A stretch of 64,000 bases of DNA, taken from the NCBI GenBank assembly GCA_021628825.1, contig JAJXRY010000001.1:1488001-1552000 (forward strand), in the 5' to 3' direction. The DNA is from Lachnospiraceae bacterium. Its GTDB lineage: Bacteria > Bacillota > Clostridia > Lachnospirales > Lachnospiraceae. Under the pieces are notes generated by a model, which saw only the letters and a program-made list of their open reading frames with translations, ran no database searches and was not told the DNA's origin. The translations under genes and the position numbers were made by a program. This document shows, piece by piece, positions 28,195 to 38,094 of the stretch (the first letter of the stretch is position 1; every line of letters begins with the position of its first letter).

Positions 28195-28341
28195 GTAACT
28201 ATTCAGAGCCATGCAAAATTGCTTTCTGGGAATGCTCGCATTCATACAGAATAGCAATTTTTATATGGCGAAGTAACCTCAATGAGTAAAACTTGAGCTG
28301 TGTTAGCAGCGGTTTTTACGAATGAGGTTCTGAATAGTTAC
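28195..28341. repeat. MITE-like element with terminal inverted repeats, 147 bp
   Basis: Ends GTAACTATTCAGAGCC (28195-28210) and GGTTCTGAATAGTTAC (28326-28341) are inverted copies. The interior folds further: AAATTGCT...AGCAATTT and AACCTCAatg...ATGAGGTT give nested hairpins. No coding frame. The ends are related to 23011-23026 and, over GTAAC-N2-TTCAG, to 18146-18216. Confidence 0.7.
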
Positions 28342-28378
28342 TCTATTTTATTTGTTTTGTAAGCCAATCACATCTGCT

Positions 28379-28683
28379 CTAAGATCTGTCGTCTTCCTCC
28401 TCAAACAATGGACTGTTCCAGGTCATTTCGTTCCACCTGGCATTGACAGCTTCCATTTCTTTCTTATGCATGATCCGGTTCCGGTCACTTAAGATCGACA
28501 GCATCTCGTCCACAATCTCCGCTTCCGGCAGACTGGTATAATGCGACAGATAACCGATCATCCTTCCCGCAGTGAAATCCGTATTCAGAATTTTGTGAAA
28601 TCAAATCGCTGAACTCCTCGAGAATACCCCTTTTCAATCAGCATTCGATATAAAATCCTGCTGCTTTCAGACTTTTCTTTCAT
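28379..28683 (-). CDS. Small conserved-looking protein of unknown function
   Basis: About 100 residues after two corrections. Start MKEKSESSRILYRMLIEKG at 28683 with GAGGGACAGG upstream; a G4-for-G3 break near 28629 and an A4-for-A3 break near 28595 give GILEEFSDLISQILNTDFTAGRMIGYLSHYTSLPEAEIVDEML, and the end is acidic (LFEEEDDRS). Wholly helical in appearance. I do not recognise a domain. It lies just downstream of the large 51-base-period array. Confidence 0.55.
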
Positions 28684-28792
28684 ACCTGTCCCTCTTTTCC
28701 TGTTTCTTCCTGTTCCTTTTTCTGTTCCTCATGATATTACTGGCTGAATTTTTGTTTATGCAGGGTCACTCTGCGCTCTCTTTCTCTGCTGT

Positions 28793-29184
28793 TGGGTATT
28801 TTCATGCTTCTTTATTTACCATACCCAATCATTTCTCTTGCTCTGGGTACTGACTGTCTTTTTTACTCACCATACCCAGCCGTTTCTCTTGCTCCGGGTA
28901 CTGACTGTCTTTTTTTCTCACCATACCCAGCCGTTTCTCTTGCTCCGGGTACTGGCGGTCTTTTTTTTCGCCTATACCCAGAGATTTCATTCTCATTGGG
29001 TATCAGATTTATGTTTCTCCTTCCATACCCTCTGGATCAATTTTCATTGGGTACCAAGGTTGCTTTTCTTCTTCCATACCCTCTGATTTCCTTTTCACTG
29101 GGTATTAAGTCTATATTTCTCCTGCTATACCCTCTATTCTCAAATTAACTGGGTACTTGAATGACATTTAACTTCCCATACCCA
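28793..29184. repeat. 51-base-period array of alternating GGGTA and TACCC motifs, 8 units
   Basis: Sixteen motif sites alternate without a miss. GGGTA centres are 28796, 28847, 28898, 28949, 29000, 29051, 29102, 29153; TACCC centres are 28824, 28875, 28926, 28977, 29028, 29079, 29130, 29181. Spacing is always 28 then 23. Each unit reads (T/C)GGGTA-N23-TACCC(A/T), an inverted pair, with 18 bases between units. Units 2-4 are close copies; the others differ widely inside but keep length. The plus strand is pyrimidine-rich. The array fills the gap between the helicase stop and the small gene at 28379-28683. Not a recognised repeat class. Confidence 0.93.
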
Positions 29185-29218
29185 ATACACCTAGTAACAA
29201 CCGTCAAGAACTATAAAA

Positions 29219-31489
29219 TCAAGTTTCTTCCTCCGTTACAATCCGCATTCCCATCTGAAAGGCAACCGGATAAAGGAAGTTCTTTTCAAGTCCGGAGTCG
29301 AAGATCACTGTAAATTTCCCTGTAATCCCATCTGCATGATAAACTGCATCGCTGATGACTCCCATTCCATATTTGATCTGTTCAACCCTCTCTCCAATGA
29401 CAAGCTGAATCTCTGTTCCGTGATCCCCCGGATCCGTCTCTAAACTCTTAGGCTTGAGTTTCATCTTCCCCTGATCCGGCTGCAATGCTGCAAACGTCTT
29501 TCCTTCCACCTGCTTCTCATTCTGCAGCTTCATACGATCAGGAAACTTCAAGCTATCCTGCTTCACACTTACAGACTTTACTCTATCCGGCTCCATGCTA
29601 TTAAGATTCTTCACACCTTCCACCCGTTCCACCTTCACAGGCGTCATCTCCCGGATAAAGGATGACGTTTCCTCCGACAGCCTGAATATATGAAGCACAC
29701 TCTTCGCTCTCGTCATGCCTACGTAAAACAGCCGCCGCTCTTCCTCAAATTCTTTCTTTTCCTGCGGTGTTGCCTTCTTTGAGTAAACCACCTTATCCGG
29801 AAAGACGCCATCACAGACGTCCATCAGATAAACCTCCTCATACTCAAGTCCCTTGGAGGAATGAATAGTAGACAGGATAAAATTGCTGTCATAATCCGGA
29901 CGTTTCTCACGCAGCATATTCTGCAGGTATTCCAGCCTCCCTAAGAAACTGCCAATCGACACCTCTTCATAGGACAGCATCTTCAGAATAAAAAAAGCTT
30001 GTTGTCATCCATATTATTGCGTTCCAGATATTCCCCGTATCCCAACGGAGTCTCAATCCGGAAAAGCACCCTGGAAGGAGCCTCTTTCAGCATATTTCGC
30101 AAGTGTGTCGCAAAAAGCCCGGCACTTTCCAAGCACCATGCCATTCAGGCCTTCCGCATATTCTGCCGCTTCCAGTACCGGAATATGCCTCTCCTCACTG
30201 ATCCGGCATAACTGCTGTGCCTGATTCTTCTTCAGATAGGTCTGGCATTTAAAATAAATCCGCAGGAAAAGCTCCGTATCATATGGATTTAGGGCAAACC
30301 GCATAATATTTGTGACATCCGTTACCACACGATGGGTAAAAAAAGCCATATCCGTGCTTTTGATCCGGTACGGAATCTGCTGCCGCTCCAGCTGGTCAAT
30401 GAGAGGAAGCACACTTTCATTATCGCGGTACAAAACCGCCGTCTCCACCTCATGATTCTGTGCCACCTTCCGAAGATAAGTATATTGCGCCGCACGGTTT
30501 TTCAGGGAAATATAATGAATCTCCGCCTCTTCTGCTTTCGTCGGAACCATATGCTTGCGATGCCTTAGCTTGTTATGCTGGATAAAGTGATCGGCCACAG
30601 CCACAATCCTTGCATTGGAGCGGTAGTTCTGATCCATCACAAGCTCCTTTGCACCGGGATGCTCCTTTGTGAAATTAAGAAGTGCCTCCGGATAAGCTGC
30701 ACGGAACCCGTAAATGCTCTGATCCTCGTCTCCCACCATAAAGAGATTTCCCTGCTCTCCTGCTAAAAGCCCGATAATAATATGCTGGATTTTGGACGTA
30801 TCCTGCGCCTCATCCACGCAGATATACCGGTATTTTCCCTGATAAAATTTAAGAAGCTCCGGACTCCCTTTCAGCATCCGGTACGCATAAATCATCTGGT
30901 CATCATAATCCATGAAGCTGTTCTGCTTTAGATACCTGTTGTATGCACTGTAAATTTCCCAGAGAGGAATGCCCTCTTCTTTCCCCAGTTCACGGATCTC
31001 CTCTTCGGAAAGCAGCATATTCTTACAATAGGTAATCAACGTGCGTGCATTCTTCACATCGCTTTCGGTCGGATATTCCGACAGATTCTGGACCAGAATC
31101 TCTGTCAGCATTCTTAAAATCACCTTTTCATCGGTAAGCAGCTCAAAGGCGCTTTTTCCGATCATCTGCCCATATCTGGCAATCACCCTGGCACAAATTC
31201 CGTTAATTGTCCGGAATTCCAGTGCATTGCTGTATTCCTCACCAAAAATCTCCCGAAACCGGCGTGCCATGTCATTCGTTGCCGCAACTGTATACGTCAG
31301 GGTCAGAATGTTTTCCGGCCTTATTCCTTCACAATAGAGCATATACCCAAGCCTTGTGACTAAAACGGTGGTCTTGCCGCTTCCCGGAACGGCAAGCAGC
31401 AGCACCGGCCCATTCACCGTCTGCACTGCGGCAAGCTGCTTCTCATTCAGATGTCCTGTATATATTGGTAAAAAAGTATCTCTATCCAT
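29219..31489 (-). CDS. UvrD/Rep-type ATP-dependent DNA helicase
   Basis: A superfamily 1A helicase of about 756 residues. Walker A AVPGSGKTT (residue 33), DEAQD Walker B near 232, GDEDQSIYGFR, QNYRS, then TIHSSKGLEYEEVYL and EERRLFYVGMTRAK. After the motor there is a charged linker and a small C-terminal beta domain (IKYGMGVISDAVYHADGITGKFTVIFDSG) like the tail of PcrA that contacts RNA polymerase. Frame breaks near 30120 (T5 for T4, corrected GKCRAFATHLRNMLKEAP) and near 29992 (T7 run). It unwinds DNA in repair or replication conflict. Confidence 0.9.
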
Positions 31490-31554
31490 CCTTTATAGCT
31501 TCTGCTTTCTCCTGTTGCATAGTCAATCTTGATCATTTCTAATTTACCATTTTT

Positions 31555-31586
31555 AAAGAGCGGAGTCCATATGGACTTCGCCCTTT
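31555..31586. terminator. Strong near-palindromic hairpin, possible terminator of the reductase operon
   Basis: AAAGAGCGGAGTCC, ATAT loop, GGACTTCGCCCTTT: 13 of 14 pairs. It follows the stop of the iron alcohol dehydrogenase on the minus strand by 65 bases. No good T-run, so termination is uncertain. Confidence 0.45.
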
Positions 31587-31650
31587 ATGATTTCTTTGTA
31601 TAATTCCTCTATCGGATTTCTCTGCACGATCAGTCTCTATCGTTATCCTT

Positions 31651-32831
31651 CTATAACATCAACCGGTAAATTGCTTCCACATCCTTCTGTTCCAAAGGAA
31701 CAAACCCTCCAACTGTATGAGCGGTCTGTCCGTCTCCGTAGCAACAGACATGGGCAAGCTTAGGAATGTCCTCCTCCCTGGCTTTAAGCTGCTCGAAATT
31801 CTTCGGCATTCCAATGGAAATCAGAAAGCTCCGTAAGGCCTCAATTCCCTCTCTTGCAGTTTTCTCAGGATGGGCAAAATCCATCTCGCATCCCCACACA
31901 CGAACGGCAATCTGCGCAAACCGCATCACATCATGGTTCATCACATAGGTAAACACTGCCGGCATCGTTACCGCAAGTCCCGCTCCATGTGCACAATCAT
32001 ACAGTGCAGACAGTTCATGCTCAATTGCGTGGCTTGACCAGTCCTGGGATCGGCCCACACCACAGATATTGTTATGAGCTACCATTCCGGCCCACATAAT
32101 ATTGGCACGTGCTTCATAATCATCCGGATTATCAATGACCTTCGGAGTCTCACATTTCATTGTGAGAATCAGGGCTTCGATCAGCCGGTCGGTTACCTCT
32201 ACATCCTTCGTATTCGTCAGATATCTTTCATATAGATGCGCAATAATATCGGTTGCACCGGCGGCCGTCTGGAAAGCGGGCAGTGTCTGTGTCAACGCCG
32301 GGTTTAAAATAGAAAACTTCGGCCGGAACGCTTCTCCACCTGCTCCACGTTTAATCATTCCCTCTTCCTTCGTAATGACTGAATCTCCTGAGCCTTCCGA
32401 GCCGGCTGCGGATATCGTAAGCACTGTTCCGATGGGAAGTGCCTTTTCTACTGGCTTACCTTCATAAAAATCCCAGAAATCCCCATCATATACGACCCCT
32501 GCCGCAATTGCCTTGGAAGAGTCGATTGTGCTTCCTCCACCGACAGCAAGAACAAAATCCACATTCTCCTTCCGGCACAATTCAATTCCTTCATAAACAA
32601 GTCCGCTTCTTGGATTGGGTTTCACACCGCCAAGTTCAACGTAACTGATTCCTTCCTGTTCCAAAGAAGCTTTAATCCGGTCAAGAAGTCCAGACCGGAT
32701 GACCGAACCTCCACCATAATGTAATAAAACCCGACTACCCCCCAAAACCGTCTTACCAATTCACCTGCACGGTTCTCAGTATCCTTTCCAAATGCAAAAT
32801 AAGTTGGTGCATAAAATGAAAAATTGTCCAT
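31651..32831 (-). CDS. Iron-containing alcohol dehydrogenase (butanol dehydrogenase-like)
   Basis: Reduces aldehydes to alcohols with NAD(P)H. About 393 residues. NADH site GGGSTIDSSKAIA, metal ligands in GATDIIAHLYERY and AIEHELSALYDCAHGAGLAVTMP. N-terminus MDNFSFYAPTYFAFGKDTE with AGGAGG upstream. The frame breaks near 32742 at GGTTTTGGGGGGTAG; corrected text is RRFxGGSRVLLHYGGGSV. It lies 43 bases downstream of an aldo-keto reductase, making a two-gene carbonyl-reduction operon under a MerR-type promoter. Confidence 0.92.
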
Positions 32832-32874
32832 TAATTTGTCCTCCTGATTAATGCTGCTGCCTTGATATCAGCCC

Positions 32875-33865
32875 CTACCTGCTGATCCGGTCAATTGTCT
32901 CTATTTCATCCTTCGTAAAGCTCGTGTTCTCGACTGCCTTAATGTTATAAAGGATCTGGGATGGCTTTGATGCGCCTGCAAGCACAGAAGTAATCACTTC
33001 TTCCTTTAAAAGCCAGGCAAGTGCCATTTCCGCAAGAGTCTGTCCTCTTCCTTCCGCAATTTCATTCAACGCCCGGATCTTACCCAGCACCTCTTCGCTG
33101 AGTCTGGATTCCTGCAGAAATCTTCCGTCTGTCCTCACACGACTGTCCTCCGGAATACCGTTCAGATAACGGTCTGACAGCATTCCCTGTGCAAGTGGTG
33201 AAAAACAGATGATACCCTTTCCAAGCTTCTCTGACATTGCCTTCAGACCATTCTGCTCAATCGTCCGGTCAAAAATATTATAACAGTTCTGGTTAATTAC
33301 AAACGGAACATGCAGTTCATCCAGAATAGCAGATGCCTTTTCGAGAGTCGGACCGTCATAGTTGGATAAGCCGACATACAAAGCCTTACCGCTTGCTACA
33401 ATCTGTGAAAGTGCTCCCATTGTTTCTTCAAGCGGGGTATTCGGATCCATCCTGTGATGATAAAAAATGTCCACATAGTCAAGTCCGAGCCGCTTTAAGG
33501 ACTGGTCGATACTGGCGATCAGGTATTTACGGCTTCCCCAGTCACCGTAAGGTCCCGACCACATATCATAGCCGGCCTTTGTAGAAATAATCATCTCATC
33601 ACGATACGGCATAAAAATGCTCTTTTAAGATCTTTCCAAAATTACTCTCCGCACTCCCTGCCTTTGGTCCGTAATTATTTGCCAGATCAAAATGGGTGAT
33701 TCCATGGTCAAACGCTGTGAAGCACATTTCCTCCATCTTCGCATAAACACCGGTATCCCCAAAGTTGTGCCACAACCCCAACGACACCGCCGGGAGCATC
33801 AGACCGCTCTTTCCGCAGCGGTTGTACTTCATCTTTTCATATCTTGTATCGCTTGCAATATACAT
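32875..33865 (-). CDS. Aldo-keto reductase (YghZ-like)
   Basis: About 329 residues. Catalytic tetrad: D of HFDLANNYGP, Y in the same block, K of ISTKAGYDM, H of FYHHRMDP. The DMWSGPYGDWGSRKYLIASIDQSLKRLGLDYVDIFY stretch is characteristic of the YghZ/L-glyceraldehyde-3-phosphate reductase group. The frame breaks near 33616 (CATTTTTATG has one T too many; corrected KEHFMPYRDEM). AGGAGGT precedes the ATG at 33865. First gene after the MerR-type promoter; with the alcohol dehydrogenase it probably detoxifies reactive aldehydes. Confidence 0.92.
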
Positions 33866-33970
33866 TTCTTTACCTCCTGTTATTCTTTACCTGTTTTTTG
33901 TTTTTCTGTGTTTCTGATCCACACAGTTCTTTCTCTGTTATCTTCTGTTTTACATTTTCCTCTTTACATC

Positions 33971-34001
33971 AACATAACACTTCAAGTATACTTGAAGTCA
34001 A
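33971..34001 (-). promoter_or_regulatory. MerR-type promoter with 19-base spacer and 20-bp palindrome
   Basis: Minus strand TTGACT (33996-34001), 19 bases, TATGTT (33971-33976). The long spacer is the mark of MerR-activated promoters. A perfect palindrome ACTTCAAGTA-TACTTGAAGT (33979-33998) fills it. The site drives the aldo-keto reductase and alcohol dehydrogenase and sits 45 bases before the divergent merR gene. Confidence 0.88.
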
Positions 34002-34045
34002 CAGTTTTTTCATCTTTATCTTTTTTTAGAAGAGGAGGAACCTTT

Positions 34046-34546
34046 ATGTCTGCTTATTCGATCGCTGAGCTTAGTAAAACCCTGAACCTGACCGCACCTA
34101 CGCTGCGGTATTACGAGGAAATCGGACTGCTGCCGCCTGTTTTAAGAAATACTTCCGGGCAGCGGGTGTATACAGAAGAACATTTCGACCGTCTTCATGC
34201 CATTCTCTGTTTTAAGAATGCCGGTATGTCCATTGCTGATATTCAAAAAAATTTTTTTCACCTATGAAGCCAATGAACAGACTCATATTAATGAAATGCT
34301 GGAGCTGCTTAATTCTTATCAGAAAAAAATACACTCGAAAGACTCCATGCCGAAATCAAGGCCTATGCCCATCTGCTCCGCAAGGTGGAATTCTATCATG
34401 CCATCAAGGATTCCCTGGACCATCAAACTCCCTATCCCAAATGGCAGGATTATGATCAGCGTGACTACCTGGAACAGGCAAAGCAGGATCTGGAGCAATT
34501 ATTTATTCTTCAGCAGCCCAACGATAATTATCCAATATTGAAATAG
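34046..34546 (+). CDS. MerR-family transcriptional activator
   Basis: About 166 residues. The N-terminal winged helix MSAYSIAELSKTLNLTAPTLRYYEEIGLLPPVLRNTSGQRVY is textbook MerR; the dimer helix follows and a short effector region (YPKWQDYDQRDYLEQAKQDLEQLF). Frame breaks at 34245-34258 (A7/T7 runs) and near 34327 (A7 run); corrected text ...KKFFTYEANEQTHINEMLELLNSYQKKI...LERLHAEIKAYAHLLRKVEFYHAIKD. GAGGAGG precedes the ATG. Divergent from the aldo-keto reductase, whose 19-base-spacer promoter it should twist into activity. It lacks an evident metal site, so the signal may be an aldehyde or oxidant. Confidence 0.9.
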
Positions 34547-34667
34547 AAACATTCTATAAATAAAAGCCCCTTTCCTGTATATTGTGTCTATAGAAAGAAG
34601 CTGCCGGTTATTCCGGTATTTATTCTACAGTATTATAAGACTCATATCTGTAGGGAAAGGCGCAATT

Positions 34668-37198
34668 ATGGAAAAACATACAGGCTTTCAATTAGACAGC
34701 CGGACAGGCTATTTTAAAAACAACGGTGTGGATGTCATGGCATTCATGGACATCTATCCGGTCGGACATCAGGCGGGTGTCAGCATGATTATGCACGGAA
34801 AACGAATTGCAACGAACGGAGATCTCCGTTTTGAACCGACTCCCGGGCAGTGGCAGGCCGTTCCGAAGCAGCTTGACCGGACACTTGATGAAAAAAGTAA
34901 TACCATCACCACGAAATTATGCTATCCCGATAAGGATCAGCATCTGACCGGCTTTAATCCCCTTCTTTATCCGGATTTTTGAATTTACCTATGAGGTAAG
35001 GGTTCATGGGGAAGGTGGTCACATTGTCATATCCGTAGATCTGGACCGCCCTGTTCCGGAAGAATTCCTGGGAAAATTATGCTTCAATCTGGAACTGGTT
35101 CCTCATATTCTGTTCGGAAAAACCCTGGATCATGGATAAGAAGCAGGGGATTTTCCCGACACAGCCAAACGGTCCGACCCTGCAGACTGCCGGTAACCAT
35201 TTACACCCTTACAAGGAGCCGGATACTACCATGCGTATGCCGCTTGAGAAGCTTACACATAACCGGTCCGCTTATAATCCGGCAACCGCAGATACCCTGA
35301 TTGCAGAGCCTTATGCGGTTGGCAGACGGTTCACCTCCCGTCCGGATGATCCTTACCGGCGCTTTACCGTTGAAAGTATCGGTGCGGATTTGAAGCTGTA
35401 TGACGGCCGCATGAACCATAACAACGGGTGGTTTGTCTTAAGCAGTGAGGTTCCTGCCGGCAAAACCAGGGATGCGATTCACTGGATTATCACACCTCAC
35501 GTTGTAGACAACTGGATGTATTCTCCTGTGGTACAGGTTTCCCAGGTGGGCTATCATCCGGCTGCTTCGAAGGCAGCCGTGATTGAACTGGATCAACGGG
35601 AAAACAGCCGTGAGGATGCCGTGCTTTATCAGATCACGGAAAACGGACCTGTGGAGATTCAGCGCGGTACTCCGAAAGAATGGGGTGACTTTTTACGCTA
35701 TCATTATTTGAAATATGACTTTTCCGACATTCAGGATGAGGGCTTATACGAGGTTGTTTACGGCAGCAGCACTTCTGCGATCTTCCGTATTGCCAGCGAC
35801 ATTTATGACCGTGGTGTATGGCAGCCGGTACTGGAATATTTCCTTCCGATCCAGATGTGTCACATGCGTGTGAGTGAAAAGTACCGGGTATGGCATGATC
35901 TGTGCCACGATGACGACGCACGCATGGCACCTGTGAATTACAACCATTTTGACGGCTATGTACAGGGACCTTCTACACTGACGAAATACCAGCCCGGTGA
36001 CAGGGTTCCCGGACTCAATGTAGGCGGCTGGCACGATGCCGGTGACTTCGATCTGCGTGTGGAATCCCAGGCTGGAGAAGCTTACAATCTCGCTCTTGCC
36101 TTTGAAGCATTCCACGTGGATTACGATGCAACCACCATCGATCAGGAGCATAAAATTACCGAAATCCATCAGCCGGATGGCAAGAATGATATTTTACAAC
36201 AGATTGAACATGGCGTGTTAAGTGTCGTTTCCGGCTACCGCGCTCTGGGACGTTTGTATCGCGGCATCATCTGCAATGATCTGCGCCAGTATGTCCTTCT
36301 GGGTGATCCTTCTGCCATGACCAAAAATATCGCAGGTGATGAGGATGACCGGTGGGTATTTACCGAAGACAATTCTTCCAGACAGCTTATGACGGCTTCA
36401 CAGCTTGCCGGTGCATCCCGTGCATTAAAGGGATTTAACGATGATTTAAGCAGAGAAGCCTTACAGGATGCCATCGAACTTTATGAAAGTACTGTCGGAG
36501 ATCATCCGGTAATCGAAAACTGCACCTCCTTCCCTGCTGCCACCGATGGAAATAGCAAGACGGAGCTTGCGAGAATCCATGCTGCTGTCGAGCTTTTCTT
36601 AACGACAGGAGACGATTCCTATAAGACCTATCTGCTTAACCGGTGTGATTTTATTGTAGAAAATATCAAGACGCTCGGCTGGATCATCTGCCGCGTGGTT
36701 CATAAACTGGATAACCTGGATTTCACAGAAAAAATCCGCAAAGCCCTGACTGGGCTGAAGGCTTCTATCGATGATGAGAGTAAAGAAACTCCTTACGGAA
36801 TCCCCTACCGCCCGTTCATCTGGGGCGCCGGATGGGGGATTCAGCGGATGGGAGTCGAATATTATTTCCTGCATGAAGCCTTTCCGGACATCTTTGAACC
36901 GGATCTGATCCTGTGTGCACTGAATTTCATATTAGGCTGCCATCCCGGCTCGAATACCTCTTCCTTTGCATCCGGCGTCGGGGCACGCTCCGCTACCGTT
37001 GCCTATGGAATGAACCGTGCCGACTATTCCTATATTCCGGGCGGCGTGATCTCCGGTACGGCTCTGATCCGTCCTGACTTCCCGGAGCTGCTTGAGTTTC
37101 CTTACCTCTGGCAGCAGGGCGAATACGTCCTCGGCGGTGGTTCCTCTGATTATATGTTCCTGGTTTTAGCGGCCCGGAAGGTTTTACTTGAAAAATAA
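34668..37198 (+). CDS. Glycoside hydrolase family 9 enzyme, apparently cytoplasmic
   Basis: About 842 residues. An N-terminal domain of about 200 residues (MEKHTGFQLDSRTGYFKNNGVDVMAFMDIYPVGHQ), a CelD_N-like immunoglobulin domain around VVQVSQVGYHPAASKAAVIEL, then the (alpha/alpha)6 catalytic domain with GGWHDAGDFDLR (base Asp, near residue 457) and GEYVLGGGSSDYMFLVLAA (acid Glu, near 817). No signal peptide, dockerin or cellulose-binding module. Frame breaks near 34977 (T5 for T4) and near 35122 (A5 for A4, corrected FGKPWIMDKKQGIFPT). GH9 enzymes cut beta-1,4 glucans; a cytoplasmic one probably acts on imported oligosaccharides. Confidence 0.88.
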
Positions 37199-37866
37199 AG
37201 AATAATCATCCAGATACAGAATGCGGCGTTCCCGGAGCCCTGACTGAATACAAAGTCCAGAGTGGAAATCCGGGCTCCGCACATCTGGCAGATATCCGGA
37301 ACCAGCACAAACAGAATCTGCCAGGTCAGCATATGGACCAGCACCATCTTTTTCGGAAGGAATGTTTTACCGGTCGCAACAGCATAGGCACTCGCCAAAA
37401 TCAGCACAATCATTCCAACATAAGCAATCAGCATCGCCGGCATCACCCGGTTATACTGCGCCTGCACCATGAGCGAAGTCTGCTCTCTGCCAAGGAGCGG
37501 TGCTAACTGACTGGTCCAGTCCGCAAGGCTTCCAATCAGAAGATGGATCGCCATTGCAGAGGTAAGATAAATCACACCGCTGATCCGGATCAGCATACGT
37601 GTTTTGCGATACTCGGGCAGAATCTGTTCATACACACTCCGAACTGCCAGTGAGCACAATGCAATGCCAATTATTCCGGTTCCAACGAGCAGCGGAAACC
37701 GCCATGTCTGATAGGCTCCGCTTAAATACGCCTCTCTTGCAAAAAGACCACTGTCACTCTGACTTGCCGGGATCACACTTAAACACAGATCCCCTACCAG
37801 CATCAGAAATGCTCCAATTGCACCGAGCAGACAGCTTCTACGATAATTCTTTAATGAAATGTTCAT
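37150..37866 (-). CDS. Polytopic membrane protein of unknown function
   Basis: A 238-residue intact protein with about seven hydrophobic helices (residues 12-32, 57-77, 98-116, 147-168, 178-196, 215-230 the clearest). No catalytic motif that I recognise; possibly one of the recently named DUF families of Lachnospiraceae. Its last 16 codons overlap the 3' end of the GH9 gene on the other strand by 49 bases, so the two messages would be complementary there. Confidence 0.65.
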   Translation of the reverse strand: MNISLKNYRRSCLLGAIGAFLMLVGDLCLSVIPASQSDSGLFAREAYLSGAYQTWRFPLLVGTGIIGIALCSLAVRSVYEQILPEYRKTRMLIRISGVIYLTSAMAIHLLIGSLADWTSQLAPLLGREQTSLMVQAQYNRVMPAMLIAYVGMIVLILASAYAVATGKTFLPKKMVLVHMLTWQILFVLVPDICQMCGARISTLDFVFSQGSGNAAFCIWMIILYFSSKTFRAAKTRNI

Positions 37867-37984
37867 GCACGACCTCCCCCTTTCTTCTGGTTTTGTTGAC
37901 CATTTGGTATATTGTGTTGTTTTTCCAGTTCTGCGGTTAGTTTCTAATCGCTTTTAGTTAGTTTGCGCTAACCAAAGTACTTTA

Positions 37985-38017
37985 TATAAAAAGCTGCCTT
38001 GTGGCAGCCTTTTTTTA
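37985..38017. terminator. Bidirectional terminator
   Basis: GCTGCC (37993-37998) with GGCAGC (38003-38008); A-run before and T7 after, so it works on both strands. It ends the acyltransferase transcript on the minus strand. Confidence 0.8.
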
Positions 38018-38094
38018 TAATATGTAACCTTATCATAATGCAAATATGCAAAATCGTCAACAGGTTTTTGCGTATCCGTTCTTGTACGTTCTTA

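Noticed and set aside
28792..29148. An open frame of 118 codons with 17-residue repeats (GTDCLFFSPYPAVSLAP) over the first array
   Set aside because: 51 is a multiple of three, so any stop-free frame repeats. There is no good ribosome site, the frame differs in the second array, and the motif is kept at the DNA level on both strands rather than as codons.
28793..29184. CRISPR array
   Set aside because: The invariant part is only 5-7 bases, alternates in strand, and several spacers resemble each other. No cas genes nearby.
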